Source of the DNA: Nageia nagi
Taxonomy: Eukaryota; Pinophyta
Direction of reading: 5' to 3'
DNA: 64,000 nt
NCBI GenBank assembly: GCA_050084985.1
Contig: JBITNC010000001.1
Span: forward strand, 44,020,001-44,084,000
Shown: piece by piece, positions 1 through 12,490 of the stretch
Numbering within the stretch: the first letter of the stretch is position 1
Layout: every line of letters begins with the position of its first letter
Notes under the pieces: generated by a model
What the model was told of the DNA's origin: nothing
What the model saw: only the letters and a program-made list of their open reading frames with translations
Databases searched by the model: none
Program-made: the position numbers and the translations under genes

Positions 1-620
1 AATTCTATTTAAATATTTATAACAAATTTTCTAATTTCATGGTTAGGATTCTTATATATAAAAAACTTTTTCATGTCAACCTGGTACCACCAGTCTGTAC
101 TAGTGGCATCATCTTTAACCTTCTGCACCTTTCCCCTCATCAATCTATTATATATGTTTTGAAAATCCCTCTTTAAAATGCAATGATCTCAATTTTTAGG
201 TACATTTTCAAAATACTCTTACATAAATTGCACATTACATATTGTATCAAATAAAACACCATCTATTAACAATGATTCAATCAAAGAACTAGTATATTTC
301 AACATATGTAGAGCAAAATTGACCCTTACATTATTTTTGCTCGTATTACACACTCCATGATAGGGTTTTCCATCAAATGCAACATGTTCAAACTTATTGT
401 AGCTAATAAATGCAAATTGAGGTAAACTTTTGAATACCTTAATAATAAAATGACATTGATAACCCCTTTTCTTTGAAAAATTCCTCTTCCATTTTGGAGA
501 AGGTGGTTCATCTCTCTTGTCCTTGTAGCCATAAGCACACTAATAATTACATTGAATACAAAAAATGTTTGAATCATAGTAGTTGTAAAGATAAGATCAT
601 GGAATGTGGAAAAAAAATAT
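1..620 (-). pseudogene. MULE/FAR1-like transposase fragment, cut by window edge
   Basis: Read on the minus strand from about 570 down to 1, a discontinuous protein shows a cysteine-rich start (FCIQCNY, then CAYGYKDK), a basic stretch ending KKRGYQCHFIIK, an H-x3-FDGKPYHG segment, and further on DDATSTDWWYQ. This order (C-x-C, CHF, H...H, then a DDA-S-W-FFY segment) resembles the N-terminal and linker region of plant MULE/FAR1-type transposases. In-frame stops occur, for example just before CAYGYK. Its C-terminal part lies outside the window. The assignment rests on motif memory only; it could be another zinc-binding transposase. The Tat element beginning at 867 inserted about 250 bp upstream of it. 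Confidence 0.33.
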
Positions 621-861
621 TTTCTTACATTTTTCATATGATGACCTTCAATTTGTAATTGCCTTTCAAACCTTTTTGTTCTTTCTCTTACTCAAAAACA
701 TGCATTGTGCACTAGGATTAGATTCTTTTCCCTTTTTGAAATAAATCAGCTTGCATAAAGGTATTGCAACAATTGAATCTATCTTTCCTTTTGTGCATGT
801 TATTCCTATTTAATTTAAATCATTTTGATAAAGTATTTATTTTTCTTAAATATTTTGGACA

Positions 862-866
862 TGTAG
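862..866. repeat. target-site duplication TGTAG, left copy
   Basis: The five bases TGTAG lie immediately before the left LTR and recur at 15673-15677, immediately after the right LTR. A 5-bp duplication is the usual size for LTR-retrotransposon integrases. It fixes the element ends at 867 and 15672. Confidence 0.85.
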
Positions 867-2741
867 TATTTCAAATAAAAGTGATCCCTTTTAAGATCAC
901 TTAAACCTGAAATTTTAACTAGTATGTGTAGGCTAGATTAGGCCCTATAAGCATAAACTACAGAAACAAATTTGGTCAAAACTACTAAGGAGGATTTTTT
1001 AAACAATCTTTTTGATAAAAAATAAGCTCAAATGATCACAACATGACTAGCTTAAGGTGGTGTTAAGAAACACTAGAGATTACTTGATAATGCCATTTTG
1101 GATGATGGTACTTGATGTAGCTGATTGGATTTTGAGGTGAATCCAAACTATCATTTTTATCCAAATGTGGTGACCCTGAGTGTTTCTAAAATATGGGGGC
1201 ATTTTTCAAATATGAGGGTATTTTACTATCAAAACATAGGAACCTCAAGCATTTCATAACTTGCAAACATAAAAGATAAGATTCAAAAGTTAGTTATAAA
1301 TATGAGATGAGATAAACCTACTATAGAAATAGAACATGAAAATAAGGTCAAAAAGAGTGATGGATGTGTATCTAGTCTGATAGGAGGAACAAAGCTTGGA
1401 ATGATTGATTCCTAGCTTGCCCCAAGATCAATGGCTTCCAATCACTCTTCTTATATCCTCATGGGAGATTTTTGGATGTAGAAGCTCTAAATTTGTCACT
1501 TCCAAGACTTAGGAATCAACAAATTTGAATCTTAATAATTACACCAGTTTCTAGCCTCAAAATGGAGATGTAGACTTGCTTAAATATATTTTTGAGACAT
1601 GCCAAATCATCAATCTAGAATCTATAGGAATTTCAATCTAAAAATTATTATTGCTTGATTGATCTTTGATTAAATTCAAATTAGATTGGCATAGGATTTG
1701 ATTGGAGAGAAATTGGACACATATCTATTCAATTCTATTTTCTTTTGTCTGTTGAGCATATTTTAAGCATAACCACTGAGTTATCAATCAATGATTGGAG
1801 TCTCATATTTTCTTATTTTCTTGTTGGATGAATCATTAATGGCATGGCAAGTTGAGGTGTAAATTTTGTCCAACTATTTTCTTGCAAAATAAATAATAAA
1901 TATATTAGCCATATTAATGTGACAAATATTAATAAACATCAATATAATAATATTTTTGACAAAGTGAAGAAAATTATTAGTTATAATCAACATGACTAAT
2001 GTTAATTATATTATAGGCATAAATAGTTATGATCAAAATTATAGATAACATGACTAATGTTAATTATAATTCTCAAATAAATGACTATGGTTCAAAGTAC
2101 AATAAATATGACCAAATTTAATTTCTCTTTAACCATAAATGACTATGATCAAAAATATAATTAATATGACTAATATTAATTATCTTTCCTAAATGACTAT
2201 GATCAAAGTGCAAATAAATATGACTAAGTTTAATTGTGATTTCCTAGTAAATGATTATGATCAAAAATACATTAAACATGATTAAGTTTAATTGCATTTT
2301 ACAAAGCAAATGACTATGATAGAAATACAATAAACATGACTAAGTTTAATTGTAATTTCCAAGAAAATGATTATGATTGAAAATATATTAAATACGACTA
2401 AGTTTAATTGCATTTTGCAAAGAAAGAAACTATGATCAAAACATAATAAACATGACTAAGTTTAATTGTAATTTCTAAGCAAATGATTATGATCGAAAAT
2501 ATACTAAACATGACTAGGTTTAATTTCAATTTTTAAGTAGATGATTGCAATCAAAAATACATTAAACATGACTAAGTTTAATTGCATTTTCTAAAGAAAA
2601 TAACTATGATCGACAAGTACTCAATATGATAAATATTAAGCATCATTAAATGTAATCAAATAGACTAAATAAATAAGCATGCCAATTTTAAAATATCATT
2701 ATCTCACATGTAGTGCATAGTGCTATATTTAGATGTCTACA
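867..2741 (-). repeat. 3' LTR of the Tat element
   Basis: The start TATTTCAAATAA matches TGTTTCAAATAA of the other LTR, with the terminal TG mutated to TA. It ends at GATGTCTACA, exactly as the right copy does. Landmarks shared with the right copy include AGGCCCTATAA near 940 and TCACATGNAGTGCATAGTGC near 2705. A short extra block (GTGATCCCTTTTA, about 881-893) is absent from the other LTR. This copy keeps the original order of its internal tandem repeats, which are partly inverted in the right LTR. Confidence 0.88.
2010..2630. repeat. tandem ~60-bp repeats inside the 3' LTR
   Basis: About ten diverged copies of a unit of roughly 55-60 bp follow one another. Each contains AAATGACTATGATCAAAA followed by AAACATGACTAAGTTTAATT and a variable GCATTTT or GTAATTTC tail. 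The corresponding array in the other LTR starts near 14950. Repeats of this sort often sit in the U3 part of plant LTRs. No function can be read from the sequence. Confidence 0.8.
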
Positions 2742-2758
2742 TTTTGCCTAGGTTAAAT
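2742..2758 (-). other. polypurine-tract position of the Tat element
   Basis: On the coding strand the bases before the 3' LTR read CCTAGGCAAAA followed by TGTAGACATC. The matching place in the element at 60293 reads AAAAAAGGGGCAAAA followed by TGTAGACACC. The shared GCAAAA/TGTAGACA junction supports this as a degraded plus-strand primer site. Confidence 0.6.
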
Positions 2759-5320
2759 TTAATGTAAAAATCTAATTTTGAGAGATATAAGATGAATATG
2801 ATGTTATGGCTAACTGCCCCAAGTGATACGTGTGATCCCCCTTAAATGCATTTACAATAAGGAAAAGAAGATGAGGATGCATTTGAAAATGAAAGGTAAG
2901 GAAAAGGGTAGAAAAGGATAGAAAGAAGGTAAAAGACACAAAATGCAGTTGCATTTCAGAAGCACAATAGCGTTCTTAAAATGAAATCATGTTCTAGGAA
3001 TGCAAATGAGTTCTAAAAACACTAAGGCATTTTAGAAGAGGAAGGGAAACATGACTACATTTTCAAATAAGCAGCTATAAAAAAGAAGAACTAGGGCTGA
3101 CTTGGCTCATTTTCATTTGCTCACTCTTGCTGATGAGGCTTTGACCCTTCTACCTCCTCCTATGGATGTCGTGATTTATGATAGTGTTTATGATCTATGT
3201 TTATATGATGAAGCAATGTTCTAAATTTGAATATTTGATTATATTATGTATGGAAAAATGATCATGTATGGATAATCACATTCACAAATAAGTACACTTA
3301 ATAAAAATAAGAGCTAAAGATGGATAAAATGATAACAAGATTAAATCAAACATTTAAATAACAAAAGAATGACAAAATTGTAAAGAGATAAGAACAATAA
3401 GGACAAAACGATCACCATCACATAATAATGTGAAGACAACAATAACAAAACAATGATAAAAAGATTAAAAAAAAAAGATAACAAGTCATAGAGAAAAGAT
3501 AATAAAATATTGATAAAAATGACAAGTGAAAGATCTAATAAATGTCATCACAAGATAAACACTCATTTAAAAAGGACAAGCAAAAATAAATAAATTGATT
3601 AAAAGAGAATATAAGATGCATAAATAATAATAAAAAAATGAAACAAACAAGTGATTATACATAAAATGAATTAAACAAATGCACATGTAAAATGATGCAA
3701 AAGAGATCTTAAAGGCATGAAATACATGATAAAAGATTAACTAGAAAAACACACATAAAATGGAAATTTAAGAGAAACATAATGAAATACAACAATATTG
3801 ATCCAAACATGTTACAAAAATACAATCCAAACATGTTACAAAAATACAACTAAAATGAACTAAAATAAAACTTTGCTAATTTTGAGACATTGGAAAAAAT
3901 GAAAGTTGACCAATGTTGACAGTGAAAAACAAGAAACTACCATGCCAATTTTCAAAACAAGTTTGATGATATGATAGGAGGATGAAAAATCTAAATGTTA
4001 GAAAAGATAGATTAGAAAATGGATGTCATTTTTCCTATTTTCAAAGTCAAGATCGAAGCCAACTTTGATGTTGCAAAAAACTTAGTGCTTACTCAAAATG
4101 CACCATTGCAAGTAGGCTTCTGTTTGAGTTTTGAAAAGACATCAAATGATAAAGTTAGACTATGGAATTTAGAGGGATAATTGAAAGTATAATATACACC
4201 CACAAGAAACTAATGGAATGAAAAATAGACATAGTTTGGTAGGTTTAAAATTAGCAAACCAAAGGCAAGTTTTTAAGGTGTCAAATTTTAGGACATTTGG
4301 TCCAAAAACAACATGGGCTAAAAAAATGATTACAAAGTAATTCAAAATGAATTTTTAAGTCATGATAAGACATAACAAGGTAGAATAAGATAAAATTTAA
4401 CGGAAAAATGATCAAGTGACTCAAATTGACATAGGGTGAAAAAGTGATCAAAGTGGCCAAGTAGCCCACTTTGGAAGGTTAAGAAAATACAAGGATAACA
4501 AAAACACAATGAAACCTATGGAATGTGACCACATGAAAAGCTACATAGGAAACCAACATGGTTAAGCAAGTTTTGAAGGCTAAATGAAAGCCAAAATTTT
4601 CAAAGTGCAAAGTTCAACAAAATAAGATAAAATGACTTAGAAATTAACATTGGTAAACATAAAAGAGGTAAATTAATATCACAAAATAATGAATGGAAAA
4701 AATAAAAATGAGAATGGATTTGGGGCTGACTTCTATCTTAATGTGTAGAATGAGTTCTTTTTTCAAGTAATTTCAATGATTGCTAAGCAATGTCATTCAA
4801 TGACCCTAACATATGAATGCAATGATGAAGGATGGAGGATAATTGATGTGGAAAGATAAAAATGACATGATGAAAAAAAATAGAGACAAGGACCAAGTTC
4901 CATCTTAATGTGTAGGACATGTACTAGCTCCAAACTAGACTTGGTAGAAGAGATTGTCCAACAGTCAATGTCATGATGGTGAAATATATGCATATAAGTT
5001 GTGACAAAGAAAATACAAGACATAACTATACTAAGTGTGGATAGGAGATGAGTGAATTATATTTCCCATGCACCCAAAAAAGGTAGGATGACATTAAAAA
5101 GTGGAAAAACAATAAGTATCGACTCCAAATGTAAGGATCTAAAGTGATGATACAAGAAAAGTGATAGATGGAAAGGAATCTTGAACTACTTACTATAACT
5201 CTTAAAATCCTTTTCATAATGCTAATATAAGACAAAGGGAGGATTATTATTGATGACAAAAGACAAGATATGCAAGACACTTTTTGGATTTTGTATTTTC
5301 TATGTCTATTTTTGTGTTTA
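2759..5320 (-). other. post-integrase region of the Tat element, no recognised gene
   Basis: Between IN and the 3' LTR there is about 2.6 kb without a recognisable protein on either strand; the short open frames here are low-complexity. From about 3250 to 5000 the plus strand is strongly purine-rich (runs of A with scattered G), so the element's own strand is pyrimidine-rich. Near 3790-3850 the motif ATCCAAACATGTTACAAAAATACAA is duplicated in tandem. Tat elements commonly have a long untranslated or extra-ORF segment here. Confidence 0.5.
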
Positions 5321-5329
5321 TAAAATATT

Positions 5330-6520
5330 TTACTTTTTTTGGTATTTTCTATTTTTTATTATTTTTGGCAAAACATTTTTTGAATATTTGAAGGTTGCTT
5401 GTGAAGTATAGGTATAGAAGGGTTGAAGGTGAATGATGTTTATTGGTTCAAGCTCTTCAATGCCATCCAAGGTTGCCAATTTGTATGCTTTGAAACCATA
5501 TTTGCTCATGATAATGTAAGGACCCAACCAATTATGTGTAAACTTGCCTCTTTCTACTTTTGGTTGACTTGTGATTTGTTGGTTTTCCTTTAAGACAAGG
5601 TCACCAACTTCAAATTCATGATAATGCACTTTTTTATTGTAAGATATCTTGATATGTTCTTGGTAAATTCTCAAATACTAGAGTGCACTTATGCATTTTT
5701 TATCAAGTAAATCAAGCTAGGAAAGCCTATCTCTCCTATAGGTAGTATCATCAATAAATTGTTGCAAAGAAACATGAAGGGATGAAATTTCAAGTTGGGA
5801 AAAATAACTTCAGCACCATAAACTAATGACAAAGGTGTTGCTCTAGTAGATGTTTGAATGCTTGTTCTATATGCCCATAATGCATAGGAAAGTTTGGTAT
5901 GCCAATCCCTTTGTGAATTGCCAACAAACTTTTGAAGTGATTTAACAATGGTTTTATTAGAGGCTTCATCTTATCCATTATCTTGAGGGTAATAAGGTGT
6001 TGAAAAACTTAATTGAATATGATACTTGTTATACAAAGCTCTAGAATCCTTATTTTTAAAGGGGAGTCCATTGTCCATGATTAAATTAGAGGGGATTTCA
6101 AATCTACAAATAAGGTTGGTCTCAATGAAATCCATAATTTTAAGTGCTTTAACTTCAATTACGGGCATGGATTCTACCCATTTGGTAAAATATTCAATGG
6201 AAGTAATTATAAATTTATCTCCTTGTGAAGAATTATGATACAATTGGCCAAGAAGATCTAGCCCCCATTGTCAAAAGGGCCATATGGTTGCAATAGTTTG
6301 TAAGTCTTAAGAAGGTAAATGCTGAAGGTTTGCAAATTGTTGGAACTTAATGCATTTTTTAACATATGAACCATAATCCTTTTCAAGTGTTGGCCAAAAG
6401 TATCCCATCCTTAATAAACATTTTGCAATTACCATGCCATTAAAGTGGCCACTATATGTACCATCATGTGCTTAAGATAATTCAAGGGGAATTTCATTAG
6501 GTTGAAGACATCTCAAAAGG
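5330..6520 (-). pseudogene. integrase (IN) of the Tat element
   Basis: Coding runs leftward. Near 6300-6500 is a degraded zinc-binding segment. At 5971-6243 is the catalytic core, with DKFIITSIEYFTKWVES, then LIMDNGLPF and a final PYYPQDNG. These hold the first and second acidic positions of the DDE triad and the conserved YxPQxNG. At 5330-5674 is the C-terminal domain, with FEVGDLVLKEN and GPYIIMSKYG-FKAYKLATLDG. IN joins element cDNA to chromosomal DNA. The frame is interrupted between the core and C-terminal pieces and before the core, so it is inactive. Confidence 0.85.
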
Positions 6521-6759
6521 ATGCCTTCATAGCCTCTTTTATAAAGGATGTCCCCCAACAAGGTGTATCTAGCATATTTTTATTTAAAGCATCTTCTTTC
6601 AGTCTTAGTCATATCTTGGGGGCTAATTCCAAGCTTAACAAAGTCCTTTACAAGTGCATACTAAGGATTAGCATTGTAAAATTCAATTTGATTAATGATC
6701 AGTTGAACAATGTAAGAGGGGTTATGCAATATGGTTATGTGAATAATAAGCTTGTATTG

Positions 6760-7460
6760 ATTATCTTGAGAAGGAATGAGAGAACCCAAAGAATCCATGG
6801 TGTTTGCAAATCTATTGGTAGATCTTGGGGAAGATTCAATGGTATACTTATCAAATTATAAGAGGAGTTGGTCAAAAACAAATTATACTTTTTTAAAACC
6901 TCATTATTGCATTGATAAGTTCCAAGGACTTGATTAACAATAAGCTAAGAATCAACAATAATTTTAATGCTCTTGAAATTTAACTTGATTTTCATTTGGA
7001 GACCAAGGACAAGGGCCTCAGATTCAACCATTTTATTAGTGCAAGGGAATTTGAGTTTAAAAGACAAAGGGATGGGTGCTCCTTGATGTGTAATGAAAAT
7101 AATACTAGAACCACCCACTTGTTCACATTTTGAACCATCAAAGACAAGGGTAATGTTAAATTCCTCTTCTTTAGTATCAACAAATTCCTCACCTTCAATC
7201 AAAACAAAGATAGAATCATTAGGAAAATCAAGTGCCAAGGGTTGTGAATCATGCAATGGAGCTTTAACAAGTTGATCAAAAATAACTTTCCCTTTTATAT
7301 ATTTTTGGTTCTCAAACTCAAGATCATATTCAATTAATAGCATTATCCATTTAGATGTACATGAATTAATATATTCATGGCTTATCAAGTATCTCAAAAT
7401 ATCACTTCTAGAAATAACATAAGTCTTATGATTTTCAAAGATAATGGCAAGGCACAATTT
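6760..7460 (-). pseudogene. RNase H end plus second (archaeal-type) RNase H, Tat element
   Basis: An open 170-residue frame (6945-7457) starts in the first RNase H/connection region (HKTYVISRSDILRYLIS, then a WIMLLIEYDLEF-QKYIKGK segment). It passes into a second RNase H fold with FDGSK, GGSSIIFI and then NKMVESEALVLGL, followed by IIVDS. The FDGS, the E of ESEAL and the final D are the acidic positions expected of RNase H. A second RNase H after the first is the diagnostic Tat-lineage gain. The domain continues past a stop to about 6760. Confidence 0.85.
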
Positions 7461-7469
7461 CTCAATATG

Positions 7470-8570
7470 GATGCATTAGACCTCATAGTCAACAAGAGTT
7501 GTACTTATATAATAAATAGCTTGCTCTTTAATCATGTTATTATTTTATGTCAATATGGTTCTAATAACAATATCTGTAATAGAAATGTACAAGTGAAATG
7601 GTTTTGAAGGATTGGGTGGGATAAACATAGGAGGAGATAAAATATATTTTTTTATTTGGTCAAAGGCTTCTTGGCACTCCTTTTTCCATTCAAACTTTAC
7701 TCCTTTCTTCAAAAGGTGATTAAAGGCTTTGCACTTGTTAGATAATTGGGCAATAATTCTATGAATTGTATTAATTTTTCTTGATAAACTTCTTATCTCT
7801 TTAAGATTATGAGGGGGAGGTATTTTAGTTATAAATTTAATCTTAGCAAGATCAACCTCAATTCCTCTTCTTGAAATAATTTAGCCCAAAAGTTTTTCAA
7901 AAGTTACACCAAACACACACTTTTTAGGATTAAGTATTACATTATGCTTAATAAGTCTATCTTTGCAAAATTTTTGAGGTGTTTATCTTTAGTTTTAGAT
8001 TTTCCAAAAGATCATCTACATAGCATTCAAAAATGTCACCCATGTATTCATGAAAGATATATGTCATGGCAAGTTGGTAGGCGGTACCTTCATTATTTAA
8101 ACCAAAGGGCATGACCTTATAACAGAAGGTTCCCCAAGATGTTATGAAAGTAGTTTTATGTTGATCATTTTTTATAATATGATTCTAATTGAAGCCACTA
8201 AAACCATCCATGGGTGAGAGCATTTCATGACCTACAATTACATATACTATATTATCAATCTTAGGTAGAGGAAAATCATCTTTTGGACAACTTTATTAAT
8301 ATCTCAAAAATTAGTGTATATTCAAATACTTATTATTTTCTTATCAATAAGAACAACATTATAAATTCATTTGGATCATCAATAGGTGTGATAAAACTAG
8401 CATCCGAAAGCTTTTGGAGTTCTTCTTTAACAAGGAGTGACATTTTTGAATACATTTTTCTTAGTTTTTACTTAATGGATTTTGCATCTTTCTCAAGGAC
8501 AAGGTTATGAACAACATGATCAGAATCCAATCCTAGCATAGCAGAATATTTCCAAGAAAAGATTTTAATG
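7470..8570 (-). pseudogene. reverse transcriptase (RT) of the Tat element
   Basis: Coding runs leftward from about 8560. The N-terminal fingers read MSLLVKEELQKL. Then come SPMDGFSGFN, TTFITSWGTFCYKVMPFGL and, at about 8009-8028, FECYVDDLL with the YVDD catalytic motif intact. The thumb and connection region at 7470-7900 is broken by many stops. RT copies the element RNA into DNA. Immediately upstream (8600-9331) is the PR-RT linker, and downstream is RNase H, the usual Ty3/gypsy order. Confidence 0.85.
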
Positions 8571-8599
8571 TACTTTTTAAGAAGATTAATGAATAACTC

Positions 8600-9331
8600 T
8601 TACTCTTTTTTAGTTAAGATCTTGCCAAGGAAAACAATATGAGGATTATTAGGATATTCACCAATGTCAACTTCAATTATTTCTTCAATGAGCATGTTAG
8701 AATTATCATCTAATTGGGAAGGTAAAGGTAATAAATTAAGTTCATCATCCTCATATTGTGAATTGTATTTATCAAAATATTCCTCCATCTCATAAGAAAT
8801 AAAAGTAAAAGTAAAATTCCCAAAATAAGCATCCATGTTTAAAAATAAAGGATAAATATACTTACAACATGATGGTAAATTAGTATAGCCACCAATATGG
8901 TTAATTATAGACTCATCACATGGAAAATAATCAAGAGGAATAGGAGCATTTTCAAGAGAAAAATCAATGTGATCAACATCAATCGGAATTATATGCAAAC
9001 TAGTATCTAAAAAGTATGTCAAAGGTGTAAGCAAATATATAGATAGAGTGCAAATAGAATGGCCAAATACAACATGAGGATCATACATGAAAAAATTGAC
9101 ATGGAAAAATTCCTCCACTTCAACATGTGCAAACTCTTGAGTAAATTCCCCATAATCATGATTAAGCATGAAAGGTGGAGGGGATGTAGTAATATCATAT
9201 TTAAGAGGTATGCTTATGTTGAAATAAGGATTAAAACAAATCACAAAAGCATCAAGACTATGATCAAATAACAAAGGATTATCAACCATATTTAAATGGG
9301 TTGACAAAGGTCTAATGTTTATGGTAGGCAA
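8600..9331 (-). pseudogene. linker between protease and RT of the Tat polyprotein
   Basis: This is the longest uninterrupted frame in the window (243 residues). It is hydrophobic and acidic with no catalytic motif, and ends with VDIGEYPNNPHIVFLGKIL, which resembles the segment just before RT in Tat polyproteins. No methionine context suggests an independent gene. It is best read as the poorly conserved spacer of the gag-pol polyprotein. Confidence 0.7.
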
Positions 9332-9764
9332 GATTTCATGAGAAAGAGTATTGAAAAATAAATTGTCTAAGGATAGCTCCTCTTCAACTCATCATAAGGA
9401 AGTTGAGTGATAGAAAGAGGCTCTTGAATAAATGTTTCTCCTTCACATGAAATGACATGAGGTGCATTAATGACTAAATATTGCTTGTGATAACCCAAAC
9501 CTAATTTATCAAAGGGTAAACATGGTTCAACAATAATAGGTTCAATAAGACCATGCTTGTATTTTCCAAGACCTTGACCTTTCCAACCACAAGTCTCATC
9601 AAAATATTGAGAAGAAAAGAAAACTTGGATAAATTTTTAGGAGGAACACAAGAAGATAAAGAAGGGTGAGATTATTTACTAGTTTCAAGAGTGGTTGAAA
9701 TAACATTCTTCTCTTTAATGAAAGAGATGGGTTTAATATGTGGATTTTTTTGATGGAAGAGAAT

Positions 9765-10400
9765 TTAAAGAATGTCCCATATCTCTAAGGGAAGGAATGG
9801 TAGGAAAATTGAGAATTTGATTTTACAATTTTGATTCTCTAACTTGAGGGGAGGTATATAAGACAATGGCATTCCTACTTGAGTCTCACTAGGAGAACCC
9901 TCACTAGGCCAAATGAGATTAGAAGATGTAGCAACATTGGGATTCTCAAAATTAGAAGGAGAAGGTGGAACAAAAGGCATAATATGTGTAGAAGATAATA
10001 AATCATCATAAGAAGGAATAAAATTACAATATTGAAATGGTTCATGATCAGCTTTGACACATGTTAACTTGCCTTCATGAATAAATTTTATGCATTGATG
10101 CCATGTAGAAGGTACACACTTCATCTCATATATCCATGGTCTTACAAGTAAAAGATTATATTGTAAAGTCCCTTTAATATCATGGAATAGAAGTATGCAA
10201 AGTTCTTGGTCCCACCTTGAGATGAAATACTATAGTACCCATAGTGGTATAAATAGTGTCATTGAAGGCCCTTAGTTAAAAAGTGGAAGAGGATAGACAA
10301 CTTTGAGGTATGCAGATTGTTCAAAGCTGAAGAAGAAATAACATTTAAACTTGAACCATTATCAATCAAAACTCTTTTAAAATTTTGATCCTACATAAAA
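9765..10400 (-). pseudogene. aspartic protease (PR) region of the Tat element
   Basis: At about 10335-10385 the minus strand reads KRVLIDNGSSLNVISSS, the protease active-site region with DNG in place of the usual DSG or DTG. About 200 bp further on (9765-10170) comes the flap/C-terminal part, ending in the Tat-typical phrase VPSTWHQCIKFIHEGKL. Frames change between the two. The enzyme would cleave the gag-pol polyprotein inside the virus-like particle. It is interrupted by stops and non-functional. Confidence 0.75.
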
Positions 10401-10904
10401 GAAATAATAAAAAGAGAAGGGTGAGGTCCAAGAAGTCCTGATTCAAAAATCTCATTTTCATAAAAAGTTATAGCTCTTGAATCACATGATTGCACATGAT
10501 CCATAAAGTTTGTAAAATCTTCCACATCTTGAGCTTGCATTTCTATGGACTTTAAAACTTCCATAAGTGCATATATATGAGCTTTTAATGTTTGAAGTAA
10601 ATAAGAAATGAACATCTTTAAGGGTAAGGGTTTTAATTGTTGGGTGATATTGGATTTGATTGTAACAACATGACATCTTTGGTTTTGAATATGAGTGGAT
10701 GTCTTGGACCTTGTCATCCTCTAGAATCATTATGTTTTTGAGTTTGGTGTGAACTTGAGGTATCTTGCCTTGGATAAGTGTTATTTTGGTTTCTTATAAC
10801 TACATGAATCATACCAACAAAATTATGCAAAGAAGGATTATTAGCATAGTTCATTTGATTTGCATCAACTTGATTTTTCCTTGGAAGTGGATCCTTATAA
10901 ACAT

Positions 10905-12490
10905 TTAAATTTTGATTAGGTGGTGTAAGTAGATTGTGTATAACAATATACCCTCTTTAAATAAAATCTTGGATAATATTTTTAAGGTGATGACACTTAT
11001 TATTTTGATACTCTTTTGCTCTATGAAAAGCATAATAATCAATCTCCCTCTACCAAACAAGTTTTGAAACATTTGGATCTTCTTGTCCAATATCAATAAG
11101 TGTAATAATTTGTACATTTAAACACTTTTACAAAACATTAAAAAGTGAATCAAGAAGAGGGGTATAGTCTCTATTGGGTCTTGGTGGTCTTGTTCTTTGT
11201 TGGTTACCTTGAACTTGGGCTTTGGTTTGAATAGGATATGGATTGGTGGGTGGTGGTGGTAGTGGTGGTGCAATGGATGGTGGCTTAATGTCACTTGGAT
11301 TAATTGAGATTGAGGAAGGGTTGGAAAAGGTACCTTACTCTTTTGATTATATTGCTTATTTATAAGCTTAATATCACCATTTTGCACATTCATATCTTCA
11401 ATCCTTTTGTCCATTCTAATAGCTTTTTCAAAAGAAGGTAAATGTTGGATTTGAATTGTTTGAGATATGTTTTGCACAACATTTGGAAAAGAGTTGAGTC
11501 AATTCAGATTGAGGTATAGGGAATGAAAGCTCATGGAAAATATCTCTCCACCTTGTCATGTAATTAGAAATTGGCTCATCCATAAAGTGTGAAGAGACTG
11601 TGAAACCAAGCTATTATACCAATCCAAATTTTGTCCACTTAAGGTCATAGGAAATATTGTCAACATTATTAAAAGATCAATATGATTAATTAAATAACAC
11701 TCATACTTGAACATTATCACATGATCTTTTGGATCTTCTTTACCTTTAAACTTGTCAAAGTTTGAAAGCTCAAAATGTTTTGGAAACATAATATGGAACT
11801 AAATGATGAATAGGTTCGTTGCACAATTGCTCATATGTTTGGCTATGGTTTGGATCTTGGTTGCCAACCTCCAAATTTTGCAATCTATCATGAATAATTG
11901 GGTAGAAACCAATAAAGGATCCAATCTATTATTATCTTTAAAAGTGGGTTGGTTTGATGTGAAGTGGATGCATGAGAATTATGGGCTTGTTGGGTGCTGG
12001 TTTGAACTTGACTTATGTGAGTTTGAAGGATGGTAGAATATGGGGTAATTTGGAATTTTTTAGGAATGATGTTTTGTGGAGGAACTTGGATTTGAGAAGT
12101 GACTATGGTAGATGGAATGGAAGAGGAAGTTATGGATTGTGACACAATAGGAGTGGTGGTAGGAGAAATGGAAATTGCTTTCCTATTATTTGGATCAAAA
12201 TTGAGATATATCATGATACTATTTTGCAAGAAAGTGGAAGGAATGGAAGGCAAATTAGAAGGTAAAAAGAAGGATTTCATGTGGGTTGGATTGCTTGTTA
12301 GAGATTGAGTAATAGCTAAAGATCCTAATTGAGTAGCAACTTGTTTAGCTTTGAGAATTTTAAGGATAGCTTCAGAATTAGCCAACACATATTGTTCAAA
12401 TTCCTCCAAGGAATATTCTTGTGTGGAATCCTTCATAGCTTGGTTTATGGTAGGAACAAATTGCTCTAGGTTTTTAGGATCTTGCAAAGC
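10905..12490 (-). pseudogene. gag of the Tat element
   Basis: Coding starts near 12487 (MQDPKNLEQFVPTINQAMK) with a Pro/Ser/Gln/Thr-rich N-terminal part to about 11890. The capsid core follows at 11556-11789, with FDKFKGKEDPKDHV, FKYECYLINHIDLL and TLSGQNLDWYNSL, the retrotransposon gag signature. At 11118-11477 is a basic His/Pro-rich tail (HHPLHHHYHHHPP), coded by a GGT-rich simple repeat near 11245-11275. Gag forms the particle that houses reverse transcription. Frameshifts separate the pieces. Confidence 0.8.

Noticed and set aside
862-2741. Left LTR starting at TGTAGTATTTC (862)
   Set aside because: Comparison with the right LTR shows that the LTR starts at TATTTCAAAT (867). The preceding TGTAG is the target duplication, repeated at 15673.
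5026-5280. Short minus-strand open frames at 4281-5280
   Set aside because: They reflect the purine-rich composition of the plus strand. They are hydrophobic low-complexity translations without family motifs.
6502-6861. 119-residue plus-strand open frame
   Set aside because: It lies antisense to the RNase H/IN junction of the Tat element and has no motif; a shadow frame.
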